Shown here piece after piece: positions 36,786 through 47,640 of a DNA stretch of 64,000 bases. The DNA lies in assembly GCF_963455315.2 (NCBI RefSeq), contig NC_083322.1, positions 53,188,925 to 53,252,924 of the forward strand. Reading direction: 5' to 3'. The translations under genes were made by a program, and so were the position numbers. Every line of letters begins with the position of its first letter. Within the stretch, counting starts at the first letter, position 1. The notes below the pieces were generated by a model. It was not told the DNA's origin, did not search any database, and worked only from the letters and a program-made list of their open reading frames with translations. Source of the DNA: Globicephala melas. Lineage: Eukaryota; Chordata; Mammalia; Artiodactyla; Delphinidae.

Positions 36786-37730
36786 AAAGCTGACCCTAGA
36801 ACAATGTGGGCACTTGCTATGGCAAGTAGAGCTCAATCAATCATTTTAGGTCTGTGGCAAGAAATGAACAAGATGTTACCTTGCTGTACCTGAAAGCAAG
36901 GATGCTAGGTAAGACTTCTGAAGACATGTCAAAAGCACTTAGGAATACCTTCAACAGTTCCCATAGACCAAAGCTGGAAAAATTTATTACCATACGTAAT
37001 ACTGATTGCTATTGAAAGAACCACATCAAATATAAAAAATTCCTTGAGATCAAAATCATGGTCCAAAACTGTACTGATCACCTTTAGACACTGCGTCATT
37101 GGCATCATCAGAGCACCATGCCATCATTATGAAAATTTACAAAAGGAAAGTTGATGCCTTTATTCTTCCTCTCCTTTAAGAACTGTATTCTAAGGTAATG
37201 GAAAATAATAATAAGGGAAAGGTAATCTTTATATAAGAATCGCAGCTAATAAGTGCAAAAGACATGTTGGAATTAGACAATCACCATTTTGCAACTCCTA
37301 ATAAAATAATGGCTCAAGGCAATGGTCATTCATGGACTACTAGAACATTGAGCTAAAGGATGAGGAGGGTCTTTTAAAAGGGATGAATGAGGTTGACACC
37401 ACTTAAGCTCCACTGATAAATTTTAACATCACTAAAATTGAACAATCAGATATTATGCTACTACTGATACGATGTGATAGAAAATGCACATTAGAATCTA
37501 TGAAGTACTCTTCATATTTAAAAACTTGAACCTGAATTTAAATCAATCCTCTAGATATAACTTTACAAGATATAGAAACAGAGCAACATGTTAAATGACA
37601 GCATAAAAATATAATCAGCCAAACCTAAAATGTGGTAAATGCTAAAGAACAAATGATCTAGTTTCTTTCAAAATTTAATGGTATAAGAGGAGATGCTCTT
37701 TAAACTCAAGAGTTTAGAGACACATTAACT
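36786..37730. other. Non-coding DNA, no family recognised
   Basis: AT-rich and gene-free. I see no diagnostic repeat or RNA. Confidence 0.45.
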
Positions 37731-38112
37731 AAATGCAGTATATATACTTTGGTGGGCAGAATCTTAATGCAACCCAACAAATACTTCAAAGACATTTTGG
37801 AAACAATGGAGGAAATTAAATATGGAATGGGTATTAGATGATATCAAGGAATTAATGAGAATTTGTTCATCATGGTTAAATTTAAACTAATTCCTTATCT
37901 ATTAATGATACCTACTGATTTATTTATGAATAAAAAATATATTTGGAATTTGCTTTAAAATACCCTACCAATAAAGAAGAGAGAATAGACAAAACAAAAA
38001 TGGCAGTATGTTGATGGCTGAAACTAGGCTTGGGATATACGATGGCTCATTATATGAGCATCTCTACTTTTGAGTGTGTTTGAAATTTTTCATGGTAAAA
38101 TATTTTTAAACA
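37731..38112 (+). repeat. Ancient interspersed repeat, family not named
   Basis: The series AAATATGGAATGGGTATTAG, GATGATATCAAGGAATTAAT and GTGTGTTTGAAATTTTTCAT looks like a widespread old mammalian repeat. I cannot name the family. Confidence 0.4.
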
Positions 38113-38424
38113 GTCATGTAACTATTCATTTGACAAGTTGAACACATACCCTTTGCAGAACAAAGTAAGTAAAATACAACCTTTCCTCCCAAGAAGCTCA
38201 CAATCTAGTAGTGGGAGAAATAGAAAAAAAAAATTGCAATGAAGTATGATACTTGCTCAAATAAGCACATTACAGTTACAGTGGGGGCACAGTGTAAGGG
38301 AAAAGACATACCCCAGGAGACATGAATCAGGACTTCAGAGGAGGTGATACTAGATCTGTCGTTAAGAATTTACAGGAGTTCATTCAGGTGACATGAGGAA
38401 AAGGCATTCAGAGTGACAGTAGTA
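38113..38424. other. Unique non-coding DNA
   Basis: No recognisable element. It has a short A-run at 38225-38233. Confidence 0.45.
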
Positions 38425-38640
38425 AGTCCTATTTATATGTATCACTTCCTGTTTCAAGCACTGTTCTAGGCACTTCAGGTTTTTAAATCATTATATCCTC
38501 CAAACAAACCTGTGAGATGTGTTATTCTTAGCACATATCCTTATTTTACAGATAAAGCAACTGAGGCCTAGAAAGGTTAAATAATCTGACCAAGATTGCA
38601 TAATTTTAAATGACAGTGATAGGCAACAAAACCAAATAGT
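38425..38640 (-). repeat. MIR SINE
   Basis: The inverted MIR pattern is visible on the + strand: CAAGCACTGTTCTAGGCAC, then TTATTTTACAGATAAAGCAA and CTGAGGCCTAGAAAGGTTAA. Confidence 0.82.
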
Positions 38641-38679
38641 TTGCTCTCAAACACTACTAGACTTCTTCAGTACATGGAG

Positions 38680-39270
38680 TAATGTGTAACAGAGGCAAAG
38701 AGGCGTAACCCGTAACAGTACACTAGAAAACCATAACTGTTGCTATAATATATGGTGTGAGGTGGAAAATCAGAAGGGTTATGTCAGGAAATGAGAGAAG
38801 ATGGATGGTTAGTCAAAAGGCAGACCATGAGGGTTCACGTATCAAGGAACGGAGTTTATACCATTTTCAAGTAAGACGGTGCAAACCAACAAAGGCTTTT
38901 CAACAATGGAGTGACATGTATTGATTTATGCAGTACAAAAATAACTTAGGCAGCGGTGAGCACAGTGGACGGGAGGGGAATCAATAAAAGGAGGCAGAGA
39001 ATTCAGTTAAGAAGTGTTTTGGTCCAAGAGACAGACTGTAGGGGCCAGAGCTACGGCACTGCTGATAGACACGGATGAAAGAGAACAGATTCAAAAGAGA
39101 TTTAAGAGGAAGAAGACATAGAATTTGGCAAAAAATTCCATATCGGAAGCACAGGGATGGGAAAGGGGGAGTTAAGGAAGTCTCTTAGGTTGCTGACTTG
39201 GGGGGTGGGAGGGAGGAGGTATGCCAACAATGAGTGGGAACATCAGAGGAGAAAGTTTTATAATGAAGAA
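38680..39270 (+). repeat. Probable copy of the ancient unnamed repeat
   Basis: Purine-rich sequence with GGAGTGACATGTATTGATTT and TTCAAAAGAGATTTAAGAGG, similar in style to 14.8-17.3 kb. The open frame starting at 39157 overlaps its end. Confidence 0.35.
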
Positions 39271-39599
39271 AGTGTGTTCACATTTGACCAGGTGAGCCTG
39301 TGGACACTGTCATATAATAATGACCCTGGATCTCAGAAGACAGACGTGTATCTGAGAGACTTCAACATACTGGCAGTATTTAAAGCCATGGAGACTAATG
39401 GGATTCACTCAAGAATCCTTCGCAGAGAAACAAAACAAAAAATCAGTGTTTTTCAAACTTCAGTTATTCAAGGACTTCAGGACTTTTGCCATGTTACTGT
39501 ACCACCTGTCCCATTGTTTATTGAATAGTTTTTGAACTGGCATGTTTTTTACTTTATTTTCAAACAAAACATTTATCACTACTGTAAAAAACAAAACTA
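39271..39599. other. Non-coding DNA
   Basis: Part of a 123-codon open frame (39157-39528) lies here, but it resembles no protein family I know, has no splice context and starts in repeat-like sequence. Confidence 0.4.
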
Positions 39600-39840
39600 T
39601 ATTACTCAGCATAATAAATGGAAAATGACCATAAAGTTAAACTGTAATGCTGTGTCAACACAGGTTCATCATTTATCAACAAATGCACCACTCATGTGGA
39701 TGGCGGGGGATGTGGATGGCGGGGGAGGCTGTGCCTGCAGTGGAGGGACTGGGGGTGAGGGTAGGAGGTACGTGGAAAGTCTCTGTACATTCCTCTCAAT
39801 TTTGCTGTGAACCCACAACTACTCTAAAAAATAAAGCCTT
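39600..39840 (+). mobile_element. L1M-type 3' end (L1MC-like)
   Basis: Has the order TGTCAACACAGGTTCATCA, ACAAATGCACCACTC, a GGGGGAGGCTGTGC block, TCAATTTTGCTGTGAACC and CTCTAAAAAATAAAGCC, matching an old L1M 3' UTR. Within it, 16 bp starting ATGTGGATGGCG (39694-39709) are duplicated exactly at 39710-39725. Confidence 0.8.
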
Positions 39841-40779
39841 TAGGTAAGTAAATTCAATTTTAAACATTTGTATTTAATCCAATTAAATATTTCACTATTA
39901 TCTGTGAAACTTCAGCACGTGCTTCAGCTCCTGAGAGCTGTTCTTTCTTTGTGAAAATATTTTTTTTTCAGCAAGATTGTAATAAAAACTTGCCTCAATC
40001 TAGAATAATACAAATTAAAAATAATTTAAAAGGAGATACGGTTGAATTTTCACCATGTGATGGGATATTACCTAATGTTCTGTGAGTCATCTCCTGTGCT
40101 CCCTTTGGAACATGGCCCACAATCAAGAAAAATTCTGCTTTACAGGAAAGACAAAGGAATCGGGTCCAGACCTATGTTTCTAGGTCAGCTGAGTAAAGGA
40201 GAACTGAATCAGTGGACACAGAATAGACAGTGTCCAATTATACAGAATATCATCCAATAGCACAGAAAGGTTGGTCTGGGTTTTCTAGAGGCATGTTCAG
40301 GATGGTCTAGATGACAACCAAAGGAAGAAGTAGAGTCACTTGTTCCTAAGCTGTGGCTAAAGGAACTGAGGGAAGCTAAAAGATCTTTTAGTTGCTGCTG
40401 CCTATCAGGTGACTAATTTGAACCTGGACCTAGCATTCTCTCTCCTCCAACATTTTGCTCTCTCTACCCTGCCCCCGACCCCAAACCCACCATCCTCTTG
40501 CTGTGCTCTAGTAAAGGAACGTGAAACGAGTGTGGTGTCAAGACCCCTTACCTGCGGGAATTGTTCGCAACTGACCACACTCTCCCGATCCGCAGGCTAA
40601 AGGGCTACGTGCCCTGACCAGCTCCCAGATGTAAAAAGCCAGAAGCAAGGCAGGCAGCGTAAAATGTGACAGCATGATGAAAAATCATGGGGGAGATAAT
40701 ACAAAAAAACAGAAGCCTAAACTTACTATGAATCCACACCGCTCTATGACTTCACAGTGCTCTCTGCTTACTTTGAAAT
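39841..40779. other. Unique non-coding DNA
   Basis: AT-rich on the left, GC-richer at 40430-40620. No recognisable gene or repeat. Confidence 0.5.
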
Positions 40780-40793
40780 AAAAACTGAGTGCC

Positions 40794-40999
40794 CTGGGCT
40801 TCCCTGGTGGCACAGTGGTTGAGAGTCTGCCTGCCAATGCAGGGGACACAGGTTCGTGCCCCAGTCCAGGAAGATCCCACATGCCACGGAGCAGCTGGGC
40901 CCGTGAGCCATGGCCGCTGAGCTTGCACATCCGTTGCCTGTGCTCCGCAACGGGAGAGGCCACACAGTGAGAGGCCCACGTACCGCAAAAAAAAAAAAC
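40794..40999 (+). mobile_element. CHR-type SINE with 14-bp target-site duplication
   Basis: tRNA-derived head with A box (TGGCACAGTGGTTGAG) and B box (GGTTCGTGCC), a unique body ending GTACCGC and an A-run. AAAAACTGAGTGCC stands at 40780-40793 and again at 41000-41013, a perfect duplication. It was transcribed by Pol III and moved by L1. Confidence 0.96.
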
Positions 41000-41013
41000 A
41001 AAAACTGAGTGCC

Positions 41014-42067
41014 TTAGACCATTATGAAGACTCTGCTATGAGTATGCACTTGCATAAAAAATGTTCTCTTCCTTTACTATTCCAAAAGGTGATTGATCAT
41101 CTTCTACCCCATCAGTTCTGCACATCTTACCCCTTTTAATGTGGAGTCAAAAATGAAATCAAAGATGATTTTTGTAATGTGTGGTCAACAAATTACACTG
41201 GCCAAAAAAAAGAAGAAAGTTTAGCAAATCTAAAGGACTTCATTTGCATTTTTCTTTGTTTCTCACTAATCTCTGACAAAATTATATTTCCTGCTTTTCT
41301 TTATTGCCAAATTCCTTAGACCCTATGTGTCACCTACATTAAATATCCTAAATATACACAATTTGCTTTCAAATGTACTCATGTAACTAGTTTAGGAATA
41401 GAACTGCAGTAGAATTTGAGGGGAGTTATAACTTCCTCAATTCAAAAGTTTTCATCCTACATGGGCTTTAGTATTTTTTAAGTCTCACTCCCACTGAAAA
41501 CATCCTGAAGTTAATGATACAAAATAGATGATAAACAGATGTGAATAGAGCAAGTAGAACTCTGCAGAACGTTTCTCCCAAATGTCCAAACTTCAATTTA
41601 AAACTTAAACACAAATTTAGACAAGTGTTTTCATAAAGGCTTGAGCATTGTGCATAATCAACAAGGAATAAGAATTTTTGTTCTACCCAACTGTAATAAA
41701 GGACCAGAGTAGAGGGAACATTTACATTGAAATGAGATGCTATGCTCATTCCAGTATAGAGCAGAAACTCTAAAAAAAAACTGTAGAACACATAATGGCA
41801 TTTTTGTAATCTAGAGTAAGTTAAGACCTGCCAGCACAAAATTAGTTTATTTCCAAGTAATAAAAGCAGAATTATAAGAATGTGGGAAGCACCACTATCC
41901 CGAACAGCTCAGAGAGCACACTGGGGATGGTGGGAGGGATGGGGGAGGCATGGGGGGAGGCATGGGGGGAGGCATGGGGGGAGGCTATGATTATGTCATT
42001 TGGCTCTGTGTATTCCTCCACTGTCTTCCCCTCCCCACCACTGCCTCTTGTCACAGTCCATTACAGG
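41014..42067. other. Unique non-coding DNA with a minisatellite
   Basis: AT-rich to 41880, then a short G-rich patch with the 12-bp repeat listed next. No gene recognised. Confidence 0.5.
41934..41986. repeat. 12-bp minisatellite, about four units
   Basis: The unit GGAGGCATGGGG repeats about four times with little variation. Because 12 is divisible by three, both strands stay open across it (Gly-Glu-Ala-Trp on +, His-Ala-Ser-Pro on -); this explains the small open frames here. Confidence 0.95.
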
Positions 42068-42205
42068 TCTGGCGGGAACAGTTTTTACTGTCTTCTCCCT
42101 GAACTGTGAGCTCCTCAGGAGCAGAGACCCTGTCATCTTTATGTCCAGCCCAATACCTAGCATGAATAAGATGCTCAATTAATGTTTGCTGCATGGTTAT
42201 CATAA
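42068..42205 (+). mobile_element. LINE-2 3' end
   Basis: Pattern of the L2 3' terminus: AACTGTGAGCTCCTCAGGAG, CAGAGACCCTGTCATCTTTA, CAATACCTAGCATGAATAAG and TCAATTAATGTTTGCTG. Confidence 0.8.
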
Positions 42206-44395
42206 CCTTTCACTTGGTGGGGAAAAATCATCACCTCCAGAATTAAAAGAAAAATACCATCATGTTGTGATAAATCATTCCTAGGCTGAACGGAGAAATG
42301 TCCCTGAAATGAACAGAGGACACAGCATTTACCGCTGTTTTTCTCTAAACGGCTGCCTTAGTTTGGGTTCCAGAAGCGGTTTCTGAGACGGAGATGTCTG
42401 CGCAGGAAGTCAGTTGGCGAGCGTCCTAAGAGTAAAACTGCTCTGGAGTAAGGCCAGCAGGATCGGACACAGGGAGAAGCCAAACTGCTGGACAGTTGCC
42501 ACAGAGGCCTCAGCTGGGGGTGAGACTCTGGAGCGGGGGGGGGGGGGGGTCCTTTAGAGCTACCAGGATTAAGGCAAAGGACCTACACACTCTGCCTAGA
42601 GATGGGTGCCTCGCAGAGACGAGGCGGGTGAAGCGATCTTGGGAGAGGCAGCCCCCTTCTGCTGAGGGAGCTGAGGGCGACCCCCTTCTGGAGAGGACCA
42701 GCTGCAAGCCATGGGCCACCAACAACCCTGCAGATGAGCAGGCTGACTGTGAAGAGGACTCTGGGTGATGTCCCACAGTGCCCACAACCATGTAGCTTAC
42801 TCCCTCACTCAGAAGCTCAAACCTCAGACAGTATGGGAGTAACATACAGACCTGAGACCCTCGCAGTGATCTTTCTGATACGGGCGAGACGTATATAAAG
42901 GCACCCAGAGTGCCTCGGTGTACGTTATCAGGTCTTCAGACGGCAGCTGTCGATCTGTCACAATCTGTCACTTCGGCCACTTAAAATAAAATTACTGAGG
43001 ACAGGGAAAACTGCCCTCCCATTGAACTATGGGAAATCACAATTAGTAGCAGTCCTTTCATCCAAATCATGAGGTATCTTGTAATGTGCACCAGCCTAAA
43101 GCAGATTGGTCTGCTTAGAATGAGGAAGCCTACCAGGAATGATTAAAAAGCATCCATTCAGAAAGCATTCCCGGACTCATCACCATCTGGTCAGATCTGA
43201 TTATTACACAGACAGGGAAAGTCCTGCTGGAGACACCATGGGGAGAGTTCTCCTGAGGCTGCCATTAAGCATTTGTAACAGTGGTGGGGAATGAGTGTGA
43301 TGGACGACAGGCACCTTGTACCAGGTACCCTTGCATCTGATCCACTCTAGTGACTCCCCTTCCATCAAGTCCAGAGAGGCAGGAAGACGCATGATGCTAT
43401 TTTAAAGCCCCTCAGTGACAGAAGCAGCAGAAGATACATAATTTTTCTTCAAAAGGAAGAGAATGAAAAAAATAATAATAATGCCTGAAGTCAGAGCGGC
43501 ATGCACACTTTATCCCACACTGGTCAACAACCTCCTCTCTCCAGCTAGGAACACCAAGGCCATTTTTCAAACATTCCAGATGCTTCACTGCATGCAAGAC
43601 TTCCTCACCAATTTTTCAAATTAAGCACAGCCCTGAAATTTGGCTGCTCTCTCAATCCGCTTTGAAAGAGTGTCAGCAGTTTTGATATCTGCCACATTTT
43701 ATTCGCAGTAGGTTCAGGGTCCCCCACAGAACAAAGCTACAAATAAAAGCTAGAAGAGAATTAGGAAGGAGAAAGCATGCTTTGCTGGGGTGCTAGCTCC
43801 ACTGAACTCACAATGTGGGGAGAGAAAACCTGCTGTGATAAGACTCTTACGTGAGAGGAAAAGAAGCATCAACAAATCTCACCAAGAAATCCCAACTGCA
43901 ACTCAGAAAAGCTTTCAAAAGCCCAGCATTCAATACTGGTAACAAGTAGAAGATGTCAATTACAGAATTTATGTTAATGAGACTAAGCATTAGGAGAGCT
44001 GGGTAAATCAAAAAGCCTTCCTGAGCTCTTCCAACCTTCAAAGATTTCAGCTAAGACATTTAGTAAACTACAAACAAGATGACACATGAAATAGGCTAAT
44101 TTGACATCTCTTAGGCATTCATTTAGCTAAAGTCCAGGAGATGAGAAAGGATTGGCCATTTGTTGTTGTGCTCTTCTAGCAAAACTTGCTGGTGATCAAA
44201 AGACTTCTCAAATAGAACTACTGCACCCTGGCTGCCATACAGCTGTCCTCAGCAAAGCTGGCAGTATTCAGAGCTTTTAAATCAAATGCTCTTTACCTGC
44301 TATGTCATTTGTTTAGCCCATTTCCTTCATTATATGAACATGTTAAGAGCTTACACTGCAGACCAAGGATCTCTTGAGTGTGACAGCCACGATTT
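42206..44395. other. Unique non-coding DNA with a poly(G) run
   Basis: A GC-rich interval (42355-42800) has no match I can name and includes a run of 15 G at 42535-42549. The rest is mixed single-copy-looking DNA. Overlapping frames at 42496-42845 resemble no known protein. Confidence 0.5.
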
Positions 44396-44592
44396 AAACC
44401 CGAGGTTCTCAACCAGGCATGATTTTGTCCCCATGGGACATGTGACAATGTCTAGAGATGATACTGGCTGTTACAACTTGGGGGAGGGGGTGTGTTAAAG
44501 GCATCTACTGGGTAGGGGCACGGCTGCTGCTAAGCATAGGACAGTCCCCACACACAGCAAAATATCAATAGTGCCAAGGTGGAGAAACTGAT
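44396..44592 (+). mobile_element. MER5A (non-autonomous hAT-Charlie DNA transposon)
   Basis: Nearly full-length order of MER5A: GGTTCTCAACCAGGCATGAT, GACAATGTCTAGAGATGATA, CTGTTACAACTTGGGGGAG, GGACAGTCCCCACACACAG and GTGCCAAGGTGGAGAAACTG. The terminal GGTTCTCAACC-like and GTGGAGAAAC ends are inverted relatives. Confidence 0.88.
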
Positions 44593-45544
44593 TTAGACCT
44601 TGCTCTGGTTGAGAATATAGAAGTACTGTGGAAGAAAATGCTGCAGAACAGCTCAGCTTTCTGCAAAATACACATATGAAGGCCAACAGAGCTTTGCTTC
44701 ACTTGAAATCTACTGAACAGACCTATGTTAGGATTTCACTCTGTACATCAGAGTTTGCATTATCCTAGTGCAGAAACATAAGGAATTAAAGAGCCTCTGA
44801 TCCCTGCCCAGGATCCTTTGCTCTTCAAGAACAGGAACACCATTTCACTGTTTCATAAGAACCCTGAACTTTTATCCCCAGTTTAGTGACTGGTTCACGT
44901 TTGCTGCTTTGCCTTGTTTCATAGATATGCTATAAACAGAAGGGCAAAGATGACTTTTCGCCATTCAAAAATGTGCCTATTTGTCTAGGGAATAGGGATA
45001 TTAACTATTCTCTAATCCAAGACCGGTAAGATTAATAATGCATGGTAGCCCCCAACCCTTCCTTTCTTGGGGAGCTCCTTCCTTATGATTTCAGCATCTT
45101 TAATCTTAACCCATGTTACTCATCTGTTCTTAGTTATTTCCCCCTAGGTATCTTTCTACCTCCACAAATTCAAAATGCCCCAAATTTAACTTATCTGTTT
45201 GCTGAGAACTCATCTGTTTGCTGTCTTACTCCACATCCTTTCCTCTACCACTACTGTGTGTCAATCAGATCAAGCATTTACACCTTTCCCTCACTTCCTC
45301 TATTTAGTCAGCTATCAGGTTCTATATACTTTCACTTTAAACCATCTCTTCCATGCCATTTAGAACTTCATACTCTATCTCGAGGACTCCCAGAGCCCCT
45401 TTACTGGTGCCGCCGCTGACTTGAGGCATTCCCTTTCCTTCCTACCTCACCCCAACTGCATCTTTATATAATACTCATCTTCATTAAAACTCACTCATTT
45501 TCATCTATTTGTGCTCTATTTACTTAAGACTTAAAGAGGTGGGT
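44593..45544. other. Unique non-coding DNA
   Basis: No recognisable repeat or RNA. A 125-codon + strand frame (45042-45419) is Ser/Pro/Leu-rich low-complexity and resembles no family I know. Confidence 0.5.
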
Positions 45545-46222
45545 CAATATAATAGATTGTTTCCCCATAAATTCACGTCCATCCCAAACCTCAGAACGTG
45601 ACCTATTTGGAAATAGGGTTTTTGTAGATTCCTTAGTTAAGATGAGGTCATACTGGACCAGGGTGGGCCCTAAATCCAATAACTTCTGTCCTTATTAAGA
45701 AGATGAGGACACACAGAGACATGAAAACAGGGAGAGAAACAGTATGAAGATGGGGCCAAACATTAGAATCATACACCTACAAGCCAAGGAATGCAAAGGC
45801 TTGCCAGCAACAACCAGAAGCTGGGAGAGAGGCATGGAAGGGTTTCCCCCTCAGAGCCTCAAGAGGGAACCAACCTTTACCAACACCTTTTTTTTTATTT
45901 TTTTTATTTTTTTGTGGTACACGGGCCTCTCACTGTTGTGGCCTCTCACGTTGCGGAGCACAGGCTCCAGACGCGCAGGCTCAGCGGCCATGGCTCACAG
46001 GCGCAGCCGCTCCGCGGCATGTGGGATCTTCCCGGACCGGGGCACGAACCCGTGTCCCCTGCATCGGCAAGCGGACTCTCAACCACTGTGCCACCAGGGA
46101 AGCCCCCCTCCCAACATCTTGATCTTGGATTTCTAACCTCCAGAACGGTGAGAGAATAAATTTCTGTTGTTTTAAGCCTGTTTGTGGTCATTTGTTACAG
46201 CAGCCCTAGGAAACTAATACAG
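45545..46222 (+). mobile_element. MLT1 (MaLR) LTR interrupted by a CHR SINE
   Basis: The left part has TCAGAACGTGACCTATTTGG, GATGAGGTCATACTGGACCA, GGTGGGCCCTAAATCCAATA and CTACAAGCCAAGGAATGC. The right part, after the SINE, has CTTGATCTTGGATTTCTAAC and TTGTTACAGCAGCCCTAGG. This is the order of one MLT1-type LTR of the ERVL-MaLR class. Confidence 0.85.
45889..46104 (-). mobile_element. CHR-type SINE inside MLT1
   Basis: Inverted CHR SINE: T-rich tail on the left (45889-45912), then the body with CGTTGCGGAGCACAGGCTCC and the complement of GGTTCGTGCC, ending CCAGGGAAGCC. CCAACACCT (45880-45888) and CCAACATCT (46111-46119) are the target-site duplication, one mismatch. Confidence 0.94.
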
Positions 46223-46410
46223 GTGCCCATGAGAATGTGCCTCACAGTTCTCCAACTATAGGTGACATCACTGTCCAAAGACCCCAGCTATGATGTTCTG
46301 ATGTCCACAGCAGCATATACCCCAAGGCCACACTTCCCACAGGCTACTTCAAGCCAGTGACTGAGTGCAGCAGACATACAAAGCAGATCAATTCTTGAGA
46401 GACACAGACT
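46223..46410. other. Short unique spacer
   Basis: About 190 bp between the MLT1 LTR and the next SINE with no feature recognised. Confidence 0.4.
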
Positions 46411-46426
46411 CTTGACAGGCAATTTT

Positions 46427-46634
46427 TTTTTTTTTTTTTTTTTGCTGTACGCGGGCCTCTCACCATTCTGGCCTCTCCCGTTGCGGAGCACAGGCTCCGG
46501 ACATGCAGGCTCAGCAGCCATGGCTCACGGGCCCAGCCGCTCCGCGGCATGTGGGATCCTCCTGGACCAGGGCACGAACCCATGTCCCCTGCATCGGCAG
46601 GCGGACTCTCAACCACTGCGCCACCAGGGAAGCC
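46427..46634 (-). mobile_element. CHR-type SINE with perfect 16-bp target-site duplication
   Basis: Inverted CHR SINE with T-run (46427-46443), body and head ending CCAGGGAAGCC. CTTGACAGGCAATTTT occurs at 46411-46426 and 46635-46650 without mismatch, which suggests a recent insertion. Confidence 0.97.
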
Positions 46635-46650
46635 CTTGACAGGCAATTTT

Positions 46651-46939
46651 GACTCAAAGACACTTCCACAGCCTTGACACATTAGACTGACTACAGTCTT
46701 TAGATGCTAACACCCAACCTTCTTTCCTTCTCTCCTTCTCTTGGAATCAGACTGTATCATAGTCTGATGACTCTTTAAGCCTCCCCAAACTCCATTCCCA
46801 TTTTTTCTCTTACAAATTTCCCTAATAAAATCCACACACATTTAGTTTTACCTTAGTGCCTACCCTTTGGAGAACCGAGAGTAACCCAGCAAGGGATTAC
46901 AAAATTTGATTTCTATTTTAAATAGATTTCTTTGCCTAG
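46651..46939. other. Unique non-coding DNA
   Basis: No element recognised. Confidence 0.4.
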
Positions 46940-47640
46940 GTCTGTGGAGAATGGATTCCAATTTGGCAAGATTAGAGGTGGAAAGACCAAATAAGAAGCT
47001 AATGTAGTGGCTAAAAGGAACATGCTTCTAGCTTTCAGTACCCTAGTGGTGGCAGTAGTCAGTCAGGTTCCAGATATACTTTGGCAGAAAACCTATGGAA
47101 TTTGGTCATGGATCTATATGTGAGTGTGGGGGAAACGGGCATTGAGGTTGATTTCTTCATTTCTAACTAGAGAAAATGAAAAGATATTAGTGGAATTTGC
47201 TGAGATACAGAAAACTGAAATAAGTAAATCCAAAACTAAAAAATTAACAGTTCAGTTTCAGTTATATTAAGATCAAAGTTATTTGGAGTCACCTAAACAG
47301 AGAGGGAGTCACACAGGGAGTTAGGTAAAAAATGTGAAGCTCAGAAGACTTCTATATGAATTTGGGAGGTATGAGAATATAGAGTTGAAAGCTGAGGAAG
47401 TAATTAGAATCACCTAGGGAAAAAATGTAGAGTGAGCAACAAAAGGATAGTCATGAAACCTTCCAAAACGTAAAGGTCGAGAACAGAAGGAGCAAGTGAC
47501 GACGAATACTAAGGAAGAAAAGTGTGATTATGGTGTTTAACGCTAAGAGAAGAGAGCATGTTGAGGATGAGTGGAAGGTCAACTGGTCAGATGCTGCCGG
47601 GAGTACAAGGAAGATGACTTAAAATTGTCTGTTGGCTTTG
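46940..47640 (+). repeat. Probable copy of the ancient unnamed repeat
   Basis: Same purine-rich style as 14.8-17.3 kb, with AGAATCACCTAGGGAAAAAA (47408) corresponding to GATATCACCAAGGGACTCTC (15289), and AACAGAAGGAGCAAGTGACG downstream. Family not named. Confidence 0.4.

Noticed and set aside
39157..39528. 123-codon + strand open frame
   Set aside because: Begins in repeat-like sequence, has no recognisable family and no gene context. Conservation data would be needed to revive it.
42496..42845. Overlapping frames on both strands in the GC-rich block
   Set aside because: The frames cross a 15-G run and are open on both strands, which composition explains. No known protein.
45042..45419. 125-codon + strand open frame
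   Set aside because: Low-complexity Ser/Leu/Pro-rich product with no family resemblance.
45946..46682. Repeated frames with GGAVVESPPADAGDTGSCPG-like peptides here and at 49235, 56405 and 57334
   Set aside because: These are translations of CHR SINEs, so their similarity reflects the repeat and not a protein family.
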